DNA from: Vibrio rhodolitus
GTDB lineage: Bacteria > Pseudomonadota > Gammaproteobacteria > Enterobacterales > Vibrionaceae
DNA: 64,000 nt
Direction: 5' to 3'
Assembly (NCBI RefSeq): GCF_003350325.1
Contig: NZ_QLYZ01000011.1
Span: 1-64,000, forward strand
The notes below the pieces were generated by a model. That model had not been told where the DNA came from, did not search any database, and worked only from the letters and a program-made list of their open reading frames with translations. A program made the translations under genes and the position numbers. Shown piece after piece: positions 35,223 to 43,365 of this stretch; position 1 is the stretch's first letter; every line of letters begins with the position of its first letter.

Positions 35223-36635
35223 ATGTCTACAGCAGCAGTTCACATCAGTTCATCTCAAGATGTCGTGGATGCCATCAATGATAAAGGGGCTCGCAAGTCG
35301 AACCTATTTGTAATTTTTGTCGCTCTGGGTGGTATTTTAATCGATGCTTATCAGGCGACGATGGTGGGGTTTGGTAACAGCTACATCGCGCAACAATTTG
35401 GTATTTCACCGGGCTTTGCCGCTTTGGTGAATGCTTCGGTTTTAGTTTCTGCTTTGATTGCAGGTCTATACGCACAAACCATCGCTAACCGTTTTGGTCA
35501 GCAAAAAACCTTTTTGATCGGTATGGGTCTTTGCACCATAGGTGCGGTCGCCGTAGCGTTTGCACCGAACATTTGGGTTGTACTTGTCTGTCGTATTTTG
35601 ATGGGCGTCGGACTCGGTATCGACTTCCCGCTGGCTACCACGGCAGTTAGTGAGCTCAATGGTGCTAAAAACAAGAAAACTGGTGGCTCGGTTAACTTGT
35701 GGCAGATGGGCTGGTATGTCTCAACGACCGTGGTTTATCTGGTTTTGATCTCACTAAATACCGCGGCGATCGATGAGCCAATGCTATGGCGCTACGGCAT
35801 CTTTATCGGCGCAATCTTTGCCGTGCTGGTAATGATTTTGCGTTACACCATTATCGGTGAGTCAGCGACATGGGCAGCACGTACCGGACGCTTTGAATTG
35901 GCAGGGAAATTACTTCGCGATCAATACAATATTAATGCGGTGATTGACCCAAATGCTACCGCTCATGCGTCAAAAACAAAGTCAGTGAAAGGCGCTTACA
36001 GCATTCTTCTTTCACCGAAGTATCGTGGTCGCACCATCCTTGGGTGCGTGGTGGCAACAATGCAAGCGTGGCAGTACAACGCAGTAGGCGTATACCTACC
36101 ATTGACCTTAGCGGGTATTTTATCTGGTGGTCTTTCTCATGCGCTCGGTGGCTCGGCATTGGTTAACGTCTTGTGTGGTGTTACTGGTGGTGGTTTAGGT
36201 TCGCTGTTTGTCGCTCGCTTTGGCGCGCGCTTCCAAGCAGGGTGGGGCTTTACCTTAGTAACGCTGGCACTACTTTGCCTTGGTTTACTGTCTGATGCTA
36301 GCCCTTGGGTTTCGCTCTTCTTACTTGGCTTAATCATTTTCTGTCACTCAGCAGGTCCTGGCGGGCTTGGGATGACTATCGCAACCATGTCTTTCCCACC
36401 AAGCATTCGTACCGCTGCAATTGGCTTTGCTCGTGCCATCATGCGTGCTGGTGCAATCGCTGGTTTGGTTTTGTGGCCAATGGCTTGGGGAGCATGGCAA
36501 ACCGATGCGTTCTTTGTCCTTGCCGCCGTTCCATTTATTGGTGCCATCACTTGCTTGCTTATCCGCTGGGATTACGAAAAAGGCAATGTTGATGCGGAAG
36601 ATAAAGAAGTCTTAGAGCTTTTAAATAAAAACTAA
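35223..36635 (+). CDS. MFS transporter (sugar/organic-acid porter type)
   Basis: 470 residues, about 12 TM helices. Cytoplasmic N-terminus (about 25 residues), the loop 2-3 motif NRFGQQKTF in place of GxxxDRxGRR, and MGVGLGIDFPLA after TM4, which is typical of sugar-porter and aromatic-acid symporter branches. A central cytoplasmic loop (about 220-260) is present. It is the likely importer of the locus substrate or exporter of the C3 sulfonate. It is not a GPH-type transporter like E. coli YihO, so the substrate cannot be transferred from E. coli. In the operon with a hairpin before and after it. Confidence 0.85.
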   Translation: MSTAAVHISSSQDVVDAINDKGARKSNLFVIFVALGGILIDAYQATMVGFGNSYIAQQFGISPGFAALVNASVLVSALIAGLYAQTIANRFGQQKTFLIGMGLCTIGAVAVAFAPNIWVVLVCRILMGVGLGIDFPLATTAVSELNGAKNKKTGGSVNLWQMGWYVSTTVVYLVLISLNTAAIDEPMLWRYGIFIGAIFAVLVMILRYTIIGESATWAARTGRFELAGKLLRDQYNINAVIDPNATAHASKTKSVKGAYSILLSPKYRGRTILGCVVATMQAWQYNAVGVYLPLTLAGILSGGLSHALGGSALVNVLCGVTGGGLGSLFVARFGARFQAGWGFTLVTLALLCLGLLSDASPWVSLFLLGLIIFCHSAGPGGLGMTIATMSFPPSIRTAAIGFARAIMRAGAIAGLVLWPMAWGAWQTDAFFVLAAVPFIGAITCLLIRWDYEKGNVDAEDKEVLELLNKN

Positions 36636-36641
36636 TAATAA

Positions 36642-36670
36642 GGCTGGGGTGCACGCCTCAGCCACTTTTT
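36642..36670 (+). terminator. Partial terminator between the two MFS genes
   Basis: GGCTGGGG/CCTCAGCC, 8-bp stem with one G-T pair and a 6-nt loop, followed by a short T run. It may reduce but not block read-through to the second MFS gene. Confidence 0.6.
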
Positions 36671-36691
36671 CCATGCAATGGAGACATTGTT

Positions 36692-38011
36692 ATGCATAAC
36701 AATAATGTGAAAAAAGCGGGTCCGGTTAGTGAATCAGAACTGCGTCGGATAGTAACCGGAAGCTTTGCAGGTGCTTTGTTAGAGTGGTACGACTTTTTTA
36801 TCTTCGGTACTGCGGCGAGCATTATTTTTGGTCCAATTTTCTTTCCATCAGATGAGCCGATTTTTGGCATTATGGCGTCATTTGCGACCTTTGGTGTTGG
36901 CTTCTTAGCACGCCCTCTTGGTGGTGTAGTCTTTGGGCATTATGGTGACAAAGTCGGACGTAAAGTAACCTTGATGTGGACTCTATCGATTGTTGGTGCC
37001 TCGACATTTTTGATTGGTTTGATCCCGTCTTATGACTCCATCGGGATTTGGGCACCAGTCCTATTGGTGGTGTTACGTTTGATTCAAGGCTTTGGTCTTG
37101 GTGGCGAATATGGTGGTGCGGCGCTGATTTCGATTGAGGCAGCCCCTGAGCATCGCCGCGGTTTTATTGGTTCACTACCGCAGGTCGCAGCCTCTGCGGG
37201 CATCATGTTAGCGACCGGTGTGTTCTGGGTTCTTCATCAGGTCTTTACCGAGCAGCAAATGCTGGATTGGGGATGGAGAATTCCTTTCCTTTTGTCTGCG
37301 GTGATGGCGCTTGTCGGCATGTATATCCGCGCTCACTCGGTTGAAACGCTGCATCTATGTGAAGATGAAGAGCACCCAGATGATGCCAAACCTGTGGTGG
37401 CTCTGTTTAAACATCACCGCCGTAATATCTTCTTAGCTTTTGGTGCTCGTCTAGCGGAAACCGTCTCTTCTAATACCGTTAACGCGTTTGCGATTTCTTA
37501 TGTCGCGATTCAGTTAGCGATGGGGCAAGAACTGCCGTTACAGGCAATGATCATCGCTTCCGGTGTCGGCATCTGTATTTGCCCTATTGTCGGTTGGCTT
37601 TCAGATCGCTACGGTCAACGCACTATGTATAAGCTCGGCGCAGGTTTTCTCGTCTTCGCCATGGTGCCGTATTTCTACTTGCTGCAAAGCGGCGATGCTG
37701 TGCTTATCACGCTCGCCATGATCATGGCGTACAACTTAGGACCAACAATGATGTTTGCGGTCCAACCAACCATGTTTACCTCAATGTTCCGCGCACGAGT
37801 TCGCTATTCAGGGTTATCAGTCGCTTACCAATTTTCGGCGATTTTAGGTGGTATGACTCCGCTGATTTGTACGTGGCTATTAAATCAAAACGATGGTGCA
37901 CCTTGGTTTGTTGCAGCTTTCGTTATCGTTATTTCCGCTATTTCTTTCATTTGTGTGTCGCTTATCGATAAGCAAGCCACGCAACCTGCTGAGCCAATTT
38001 ATTCGAAATGA
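36692..38011 (+). CDS. MFS transporter of the metabolite:H+ symporter (MHS) family
   Basis: 439 residues with 12 TM. MHS-family marks are GALLEWYDFFIFGTAASIIF in TM1, GxxGDKVGRK after TM2 and QGFGLGGEYGGA in TM4, as in ProP, ShiA and KgtP. These usually import organic acids or zwitterions with protons. In this locus it could handle an acidic sulfonate such as dihydroxypropanesulfonate or sulfolactate, which fits the chemistry but is inference. The stop overlaps the region just before the mutarotase ribosome site. Confidence 0.86.
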   Translation: MHNNNVKKAGPVSESELRRIVTGSFAGALLEWYDFFIFGTAASIIFGPIFFPSDEPIFGIMASFATFGVGFLARPLGGVVFGHYGDKVGRKVTLMWTLSIVGASTFLIGLIPSYDSIGIWAPVLLVVLRLIQGFGLGGEYGGAALISIEAAPEHRRGFIGSLPQVAASAGIMLATGVFWVLHQVFTEQQMLDWGWRIPFLLSAVMALVGMYIRAHSVETLHLCEDEEHPDDAKPVVALFKHHRRNIFLAFGARLAETVSSNTVNAFAISYVAIQLAMGQELPLQAMIIASGVGICICPIVGWLSDRYGQRTMYKLGAGFLVFAMVPYFYLLQSGDAVLITLAMIMAYNLGPTMMFAVQPTMFTSMFRARVRYSGLSVAYQFSAILGGMTPLICTWLLNQNDGAPWFVAAFVIVISAISFICVSLIDKQATQPAEPIYSK

Positions 38012-38022
38012 CAGGAGTCATG

Positions 38023-38889
38023 ATGACTGAACATTTTATTGCACTACAAAAAGATTTTGCGACCGAGTGGCCAGGACCAACTGGACCTGAAGTTGTGTTG
38101 TCCAACGACAGCTTACAATTGGTGATCTATCCGCACGATGGATGTCGAATTCGCTCGCTAAAAGCGTTTGATATTGAAGTGTTACGTGAGTGGGATGACA
38201 ACAAGCGTGCGTTTCAGTATGGCTGTTTTCCTATGGTTCCTTGGGTGGGTAGGGTAGAAAATGGTGAGTTTTCTCACCAAGGTTTAAGCTATAACCTACC
38301 GCAAAACAAAGCACCTCACGCAATGCACGGCATCGCATGTATGCATCACTGGCACGTGTTGCACGCTAGTAAAACTAAGGCGCTATTTCAGCTTACGCTG
38401 GATAAACCTTGGCCATTTAAAGGTGCCGTTCTGCAAGAAATACAGCTGATTGATCATCAAGTGCTGATGAAACTAAGCATCATCGCACAAGAAGAATCTT
38501 TCCCTGCTTCTGCTGGTTGGCATCCTTGGTTTAAGAAACAGCTTGGTGATAATAGCGTGCAGCAGCTTCTAGTTAACTTCAATGCTGATTGGTTGGAAGA
38601 ACCAGGTAATAATGAAGTGCCGACGGGCAATCGTATTGAACCGAAACTAGGGCCTTGGGATGACACGTTTGGTTTTAACTCGGGAGTAAGCGTTTCATTG
38701 CATTGGGGAGATACACTGCAACTTGATATCGAGAGTAGTGGCGATTATCTGACCGTGTTTGATAAGCAGCCGGATGCAACCTGTGTTAACACTATGACTG
38801 ATAGACCTAATGGCATTAATAGCCCGCGGGTAACGATAGTTACGCCAGAGCAACCACTAGAAATTGAAACACTGCTTAGCTTTAGCTAA
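38023..38889 (+). CDS. Aldose 1-epimerase (mutarotase) family protein
   Basis: 288 residues from ATG 38023 (AGGAG, 5 nt). Galactose-mutarotase superfamily beta-sandwich with HAMHGIACMHHWHV containing the first catalytic histidine, SAGWHPWFKK with the second, and a C-terminal acidic residue near PEQPLEIETLLSF. It speeds interconversion of alpha and beta anomers of an aldose. E. coli YihR performs this for sulfoquinovose, so its presence argues that the substrate enters as an aldose. Last gene of the operon, followed by a strong bidirectional terminator. Confidence 0.85.
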   Translation: MTEHFIALQKDFATEWPGPTGPEVVLSNDSLQLVIYPHDGCRIRSLKAFDIEVLREWDDNKRAFQYGCFPMVPWVGRVENGEFSHQGLSYNLPQNKAPHAMHGIACMHHWHVLHASKTKALFQLTLDKPWPFKGAVLQEIQLIDHQVLMKLSIIAQEESFPASAGWHPWFKKQLGDNSVQQLLVNFNADWLEEPGNNEVPTGNRIEPKLGPWDDTFGFNSGVSVSLHWGDTLQLDIESSGDYLTVFDKQPDATCVNTMTDRPNGINSPRVTIVTPEQPLEIETLLSFS

Positions 38890-38914
38890 AAGAATCGCTA
38901 AAAAAGGCGACTAA

Positions 38915-38946
38915 AAAAGCCTCTTTGGATTTCCAGAGAGGCTTTT
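38915..38946. terminator. Bidirectional terminator between mutarotase and dapD
   Basis: A 14-bp stem (one T-G pair) from 38915-38928 with 38933-38946 around a 4-nt loop, with A run before and T run after. It serves both convergent genes. Confidence 0.9.
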
Positions 38947-38971
38947 GTCTATTTTACCAATCTAAAAATGA

Positions 38972-40003
38972 TTAGTTGTTTTTGTGCAGATCTGCGTTTA
39001 GTTCAACCGCGCTCTTGTTTGCCAGACATTCGATTTGACCAGTTACTGAGTTACGACGGAACAGAAGATCAGAAACGCCAGCAAGATCGCGTGCTTTCAC
39101 TACTTCTACTTCTTTGCCTTCTGAATCCAGCATACGTACTTTAGAACCCGCAGTTACGTATAGACCTGATTCGATAGTACAACGGTCACCCATAGGGAAG
39201 CCAAGACCTGCGTTTGCACCTAGTAGTGAGTTTTCACCGATAGAAACGACCACTTTACCGCCGCCAGATAGTGTACCCATGATAGATGCGCCACCGCCGA
39301 TGTCAGAGCCGTTACCAACTACGACGCCTGCAGAGATACGACCTTCAACCATGCTCACGCCAGTAGTACCCGCGTTGAAGTTGATAAAGCCTTCGTGCAT
39401 TACCGTTGTGCCTTCACCAACGTGTGCGCCAAGACGTACGCGAGAAGTGTCAGCGATACGCACGCCAGTCGGTACCACGTAGTCCACCATTTTAGGGAAC
39501 TTGTCGACGCAATCTACGCTTAGGGCACGACCCGCTAGGCGCGCTTCGATTTGACGCTCAGCCAGTTCTGGTAGATCGATAGGACCTTCGTTTGTCCATG
39601 CGATGTTGTGCAGTAGACCGAAGATACCGTCTAGTACTGTGCCGTGTGGCTTCACTAGGCGGTTAGAGATTAGTTGCAGTTTTAGGAAGCCTTCTGCAAC
39701 TGATTGCGGCTGCTCGTCAGTAGCAAGAATAACCAATACTAGTGGTTGTGCTGATTCTGCTGCTTTCGCTGCGAAAGACGCGTTTGCAGCATCGCCATTT
39801 GCTTCAAATGCTGCCGCTAGTTCTGCGCTTTGTGCCGCAGAGATCTCGATAGCTTGGTTGCCTTGTTCGTAACCTGCTACTGCTGCTAGTGCGTTAACAA
39901 GCTCTTCGCTAGGGTTAAGCACTGGGCTTGGGAAAAACGCTTCGATGATTTTGCCGTCGCGGTTTTTAGTTGCTGTACCAAAGGCTAGAGAAAAGAAAGC
40001 CAT
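38972..40003 (-). CDS. dapD: Tetrahydrodipicolinate N-succinyltransferase DapD (long form)
   Basis: 343 residues from ATG 40003 (GGAG, 7 nt upstream), starting MAFFSLAFGTATK. This is the longer DapD type found in Vibrio, Pseudomonas and Shewanella, unlike the 274-residue E. coli enzyme. The C-terminal left-handed beta-helix is visible as hexapeptide repeats (LGAHVGEGTTV, FINFNAGTTG, GGGASIMGTLSGGGKVVVSIGENS in segments). It transfers succinyl from succinyl-CoA in lysine/diaminopimelate synthesis. V. cholerae places dapD beside nnrS (VC2329/VC2330), so the sulfosugar locus looks inserted between them. Confidence 0.94.
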   Translation of the reverse strand: MAFFSLAFGTATKNRDGKIIEAFFPSPVLNPSEELVNALAAVAGYEQGNQAIEISAAQSAELAAAFEANGDAANASFAAKAAESAQPLVLVILATDEQPQSVAEGFLKLQLISNRLVKPHGTVLDGIFGLLHNIAWTNEGPIDLPELAERQIEARLAGRALSVDCVDKFPKMVDYVVPTGVRIADTSRVRLGAHVGEGTTVMHEGFINFNAGTTGVSMVEGRISAGVVVGNGSDIGGGASIMGTLSGGGKVVVSIGENSLLGANAGLGFPMGDRCTIESGLYVTAGSKVRMLDSEGKEVEVVKARDLAGVSDLLFRRNSVTGQIECLANKSAVELNADLHKNN

Positions 40004-40205
40004 AGTTGATCTCCATGTGTTGAGTCTTTTTGGTTCTCGCCGCTGCTTGGCAAGAACTTGGAATTTGTTGTCAGTCATCATAATGAGACTGGTGAGCAGT
40101 TTAAAGAGGGGAAATGGAGAAAGTCCGTAGATGGATACCTTTTGTCTTTCTGTCGATATGTTTGTCTGATGAGAAATGTGTCGCTAAAGCCTGTGCTGAC
40201 TGGTT

Positions 40206-40226
40206 TTTGTGCTAAATCAGCACAAA
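40206..40226. promoter_or_regulatory. 21-bp perfect palindrome upstream of dapD
   Basis: TTTGTGCT-AAATC-AGCACAAA, 8-bp arms with a 5-bp spacer, 203 bp upstream of dapD. Geometry fits a dimeric repressor operator, or a hairpin in the leader. The 321-bp dapD upstream region otherwise holds only the terminator of the neighbouring gene pair, and I saw no lysine riboswitch. Confidence 0.45.
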
Positions 40227-40249
40227 GCGAGTAGGGCGTATAGCGGTAA

Positions 40250-40280
40250 TAAAATAAGGGGAGGACCGAAGTCACTCCCC
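40250..40280 (-). terminator. Terminator of the GGGtGRT gene pair
   Basis: GGGGAG/CTCCCC stem extended by GAC-TTCG-GTC with one bulged base (UUCG tetraloop), followed on the minus strand by TTATTTTATT. Confidence 0.85.
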
Positions 40281-40324
40281 CTACACTGGGTTTGGTTAAA
40301 GCACACTCTTGACTACTACGTGAC

Positions 40325-41308
40325 TTAAAGGTTTAGTTCACCTACCGCAACAGCTAAAGCCACCGTTGCGCCCACCATAGGATTGTTACCCATGCCGATA
40401 AAGCCCATCATAGCGACGTGTGCGGGTACTGAAGAGCTACCTGCGAACTGCGCGTCAGCGTGCATGCGACCCATGGTATCAGTCATGCCGTAAGAAGCTG
40501 GACCTGCTGCGACATTATCTGGGTGCAAAGTTCGACCTGTACCACCACCTGATGCGACAGAGAAATAAGGCATGCCTTCGCGGTTGCGTTCTGCTTTATA
40601 TATACCGGCAACAGGGTGCTGGAAGCGTGTTGGGTTGGTTGAGTTACCAGTGATGCTCACATCCACTTGCTCTTTATGCATAATAGCCACGCCTTCACGC
40701 ACATCGTCAGCACCGTAGCAAAGGATCTCACCCCGTGGACCTTGGGAGAAACGGCGACGCTCCAATTCAACAAGCTCACCCGTTTGGTAGTTGTATTGAG
40801 TGCGCACATAAGTAAAACCGTTGATACGTGAGATGAGATAAGCCGCGTCTTTACCCAAGCCATTTAGGATAACTTTCAACGGATTTTTACGTGATTTATT
40901 CACGTTCAATGCGATTTTGATTGCACCTTCTGCGGCTGCAAATGACTCGTGACCGGCAAGAAAAGCAAAGCAGCCACTTTCTTCATTTAGCAGACGCGCC
41001 GCCAATGCGCCGTGACCGATACCCACTTGGCGTTGCTCTGCCACGCTGCCCGCTTTGGTGCAAGCTTGTAGACCTTCACCAATGATATTGGCGGCGGCTT
41101 CCGCTGTTTTTGCTCCGCGAAAAATCGCCAATGCTGTGCCTAGTGTGTAGGCATCGGCAGCGCTTTCAAACGCGATAGGTTGCGTGTCCATCACCAAGGC
41201 TTTTGGGTCGATACCGCGATCCATACAGTATTGGTAAGCCTCTTCCAGCGAAGAAAGTTGCATTTCGTCTAATGTGCGACGTACCGATTCAGTCATTGTT
41301 GTGTTCAT
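40325..41308 (-). CDS. GGGtGRT-family protein (unknown function)
   Basis: 327 residues. The C-terminal half contains SGGGTGRT (GGGTGRT at 254-260), the signature that names the GGGtGRT family (PF14057). Residues after it are glycine/methionine-rich (GMGNNPMVGATVALAVAVGEL). Members occur widely in anaerobic clostridia next to a NifU-like scaffold gene, exactly as here. I know of no established biochemical function. An Fe-S or redox-related role is suggested by that constant partner. AGAGGATAG precedes the ATG; 22 bp separate it from the scaffold gene, so the two form an operon. Confidence 0.88.
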   Translation of the reverse strand: MNTTMTESVRRTLDEMQLSSLEEAYQYCMDRGIDPKALVMDTQPIAFESAADAYTLGTALAIFRGAKTAEAAANIIGEGLQACTKAGSVAEQRQVGIGHGALAARLLNEESGCFAFLAGHESFAAAEGAIKIALNVNKSRKNPLKVILNGLGKDAAYLISRINGFTYVRTQYNYQTGELVELERRRFSQGPRGEILCYGADDVREGVAIMHKEQVDVSITGNSTNPTRFQHPVAGIYKAERNREGMPYFSVASGGGTGRTLHPDNVAAGPASYGMTDTMGRMHADAQFAGSSSVPAHVAMMGFIGMGNNPMVGATVALAVAVGELNL

Positions 41309-41330
41309 GATCTCTATCCTCTGCTGGCAA

Positions 41331-42023
41331 TTATTGTTGGCGTGGGTTGATGGTTGTTACGGCTTCGTCAAAACGACCGTAAGTCCCTGTTGCTTTATCT
41401 GCGGCTTCAGCAGCAGGTACGCCTTCATTGATGGCTTTCATCATCTTGCCGAGGTTGAGATATTGGTAACCAATCACTTCTTTGTTGTCATCTAGCGCGA
41501 GTTTGGTTACGTAGCCTTCAGCCAGTTCCATGTAACGCACGCCTTTGGCTTTGGTTGCGTAGCTAGTACCTACTTGGCTGCGCTGAGTTTGACCAAGATC
41601 TTCCAGTGCGGCACCTATTTCCAAGCCACCTTCAGAGAAGGCAGATTGAGTACGACCGTAAACAAATTGCAGGAAGATTTCGCGCATCGCGACGTTGATA
41701 GCATCGCACACTAAATCGGTATTGAGTGCTTCAAGGATGGTTTTTCCGGTGAGGATTTCTGCAGCCATGGCGGCAGATTGAGTCATGCCAGAGCAGCCAA
41801 TGGTTTCGATTAACGCCTCTTCAATGATGCCGTTTTTGACGTTAAGGGTGAGCTTTGCCGCGCCTTGTTGCGGAGCGCAAGCGCCAACGCCGTGGCTAAG
41901 ACCAGAAATGGCGATAACGTCTTTAGGATTAATCATCGAGCCTTCAACAGGGATCGGTGCCGAAGCATGCAGATCGCCACGTTGAATTGGGCACATTGAT
42001 TGGATTTCGTGTGAGTATTGCAT
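41331..42023 (-). CDS. NifU/IscU-like Fe-S scaffold partner of GGGtGRT protein
   Basis: 230 residues from ATG 42023 (GGGA ribosome site). The first ~150 residues resemble a NifU-like N-terminal domain, with LTLNVKNGIIEEALIETIGCSGM corresponding to the strand-turn region holding a cysteine. Cysteines C11, C49 and C77 are the candidate cluster ligands, a spacing unlike classical IscU (C-x25-C-x~43-C). It may assemble or deliver an Fe-S cluster to its operon partner, which is inference. It is upstream of the GGGtGRT gene in a two-gene operon. About 530 bp separate it from prx2. Confidence 0.82.
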   Translation of the reverse strand: MQYSHEIQSMCPIQRGDLHASAPIPVEGSMINPKDVIAISGLSHGVGACAPQQGAAKLTLNVKNGIIEEALIETIGCSGMTQSAAMAAEILTGKTILEALNTDLVCDAINVAMREIFLQFVYGRTQSAFSEGGLEIGAALEDLGQTQRSQVGTSYATKAKGVRYMELAEGYVTKLALDDNKEVIGYQYLNLGKMMKAINEGVPAAEAADKATGTYGRFDEAVTTINPRQQ

Positions 42024-42557
42024 AATGTTTTCCCAGTGTACGACATCCAGCAAATTGACCTGACTCGCGGCGATGTACGCCTCGTTGAGTGGACAACTAT
42101 TGCGGATATCTTTTATTTTTTGAGAAAACAGGAGCGGGGTTGGAGAAGAGTTGAATTGCTCACTACAGAACTCTCGCTTTTACAACATAGGCAAAAGCAT
42201 TCCAACAGGGCTGACCTGTTTTCGTTTCTGTAGGAGTCATCAGCATTAAAAGCGGTTTGAATCGTTTGATTCCGGTGGTACCCCATCACCGTGTGATTAT
42301 CATAGCGCTGGAAAAGTGTGATCAGCAACCGCCTTTTTAGACCAAGTTGCACTATAAAAATTACTCAATATATCGATAGCAATATATGACGGGTGATAAA
42401 AACAAAAAAGCCCAATGCGATGCATTGGGCTTTCTATTAAAGACTTTACTATTACTGATTGGCGCTGCGCTTTTTGCGCTTATGCTTTATTTTTGTCCAA
42501 CCGATTACCCGTTGAGCGGGGGTAATAGTGAGCTAGTATCTAGCTCGTGCCTGCTAA
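42024..42557. other. 534-bp spacer between the NifU-like gene and prx2
   Basis: Both flanking genes read leftward, so this holds the promoter of the NifU-like gene and the end of the prx2 transcript. I see the prx2 terminator (42404-42433). Short frames here lack ribosome sites and recognisable motifs. No RNA gene was recognised. Confidence 0.6.
42404..42433 (-). terminator. Terminator of prx2
   Basis: AAAGCCCAATGC/GCATTGGGCTTT, 12-bp perfect stem with a 3-nt loop. TTTTTTG follows on the minus strand. It lies about 125 bp beyond the prx2 stop. Confidence 0.9.
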
Positions 42558-43166
42558 TTACTTAGCTAGGTCAGATGAGTGCTCAGATAGGAACGCTGCA
42601 ACACCTTTTGGCGATGCGTCCATACCTGCTTTACCTTCTTCCCACTGTGCTGGGCACACTTCACCGTGTTTTTGGTGGAAGTTTAGTGCGTCAACCATGC
42701 GTAGCATTTCGTCGATGTTACGACCTAGTGGTAGATCGTTCACTACTTGGTGACGTACTAGACCGTCTTCGTCGATTAGGAATGAACCACGGAACGCAAC
42801 GCCAGCTTCTGGGTGCTCAACGTCGTAAGCTTTACAAATCTCGTGCTTAACGTCAGCAACTAGAGGGTATTTAACTTGACCGATACCGCCGTTCTCAACA
42901 GCAGTGTTACGCCATGCGTTGTGTGAGAATTGAGAGTCGATAGATACACCGATTACTTCTACGCCTTTCGCTTTGAAATCTTCAAAACGGTTGTCGAATG
43001 CGATCAGCTCTGATGGGCAAACGAAAGTGAAGTCTAGTGGGTAGAAGAAAACAACCGCTTTCTTACCTTTAGTGAATTCTGCAAAGTTGAAGTTATCAAC
43101 GATTTCGCCGTTACCTAGAACAGCTGCTGCAGTAAAGTCAGGGGCTTGACGACCAACTAGTACCAT
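42558..43166 (-). CDS. prx2: Typical 2-Cys peroxiredoxin Prx2 (AhpC/TSA family)
   Basis: 202 residues from ATG 43166 (AGGAG, 7 nt). Peroxidatic C50 in the FTFVCPSE motif and resolving C171 in GEVCPAQW, plus the conserved R in FRGSFLID. It reduces H2O2 and organic peroxides, recycled by thioredoxin or AhpF-type reductants. It is divergent from oxyR2 with a 199-bp spacer, the arrangement studied in Vibrio vulnificus, where OxyR2 directly induces prx2 at very low peroxide. The high G+A codon bias fits strong expression. Confidence 0.93.
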   Translation of the reverse strand: MVLVGRQAPDFTAAAVLGNGEIVDNFNFAEFTKGKKAVVFFYPLDFTFVCPSELIAFDNRFEDFKAKGVEVIGVSIDSQFSHNAWRNTAVENGGIGQVKYPLVADVKHEICKAYDVEHPEAGVAFRGSFLIDEDGLVRHQVVNDLPLGRNIDEMLRMVDALNFHQKHGEVCPAQWEEGKAGMDASPKGVAAFLSEHSSDLAK

Positions 43167-43365
43167 TTTTTTGCTCCTAAATATTTGGTAAGTTCCAAAC
43201 CTTTCAATCATTTTTCGGTTTGGTCCGTGTTTGTTCGGGACAAACTATAGTACAGATTGTAGTATTGAAAAAAGCGAATTAAATAGATTAAGTTAATCGA
43301 AAAAAGCGATAAAATCGGAATCTGCTATTTCGATCACTGCCCGTGTAGGAGTTAACGATAAAACT

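Noticed and set aside
30505-38889. Tagatose/galactitol or ydj-type hexose pathway as the best reading of the carbohydrate locus
   Set aside because: The class II aldolase, PfkB kinase, DeoR regulator and zinc dehydrogenase would fit, but the reductase and kinase carry the YihU/YihV-specific residues. The alternative is kept open only for the entry substrate.
40004-40324. Lysine riboswitch upstream of dapD
   Set aside because: No lysine-riboswitch core or multi-helix pattern is visible; only one palindrome and a neighbour's terminator are seen.
42113-42352. 79-residue minus-strand frame in the prx2 to NifU-like gene spacer
   Set aside because: Cysteine/serine-rich low-complexity composition, no ribosome site, and it overlaps the likely promoter of the NifU-like gene.
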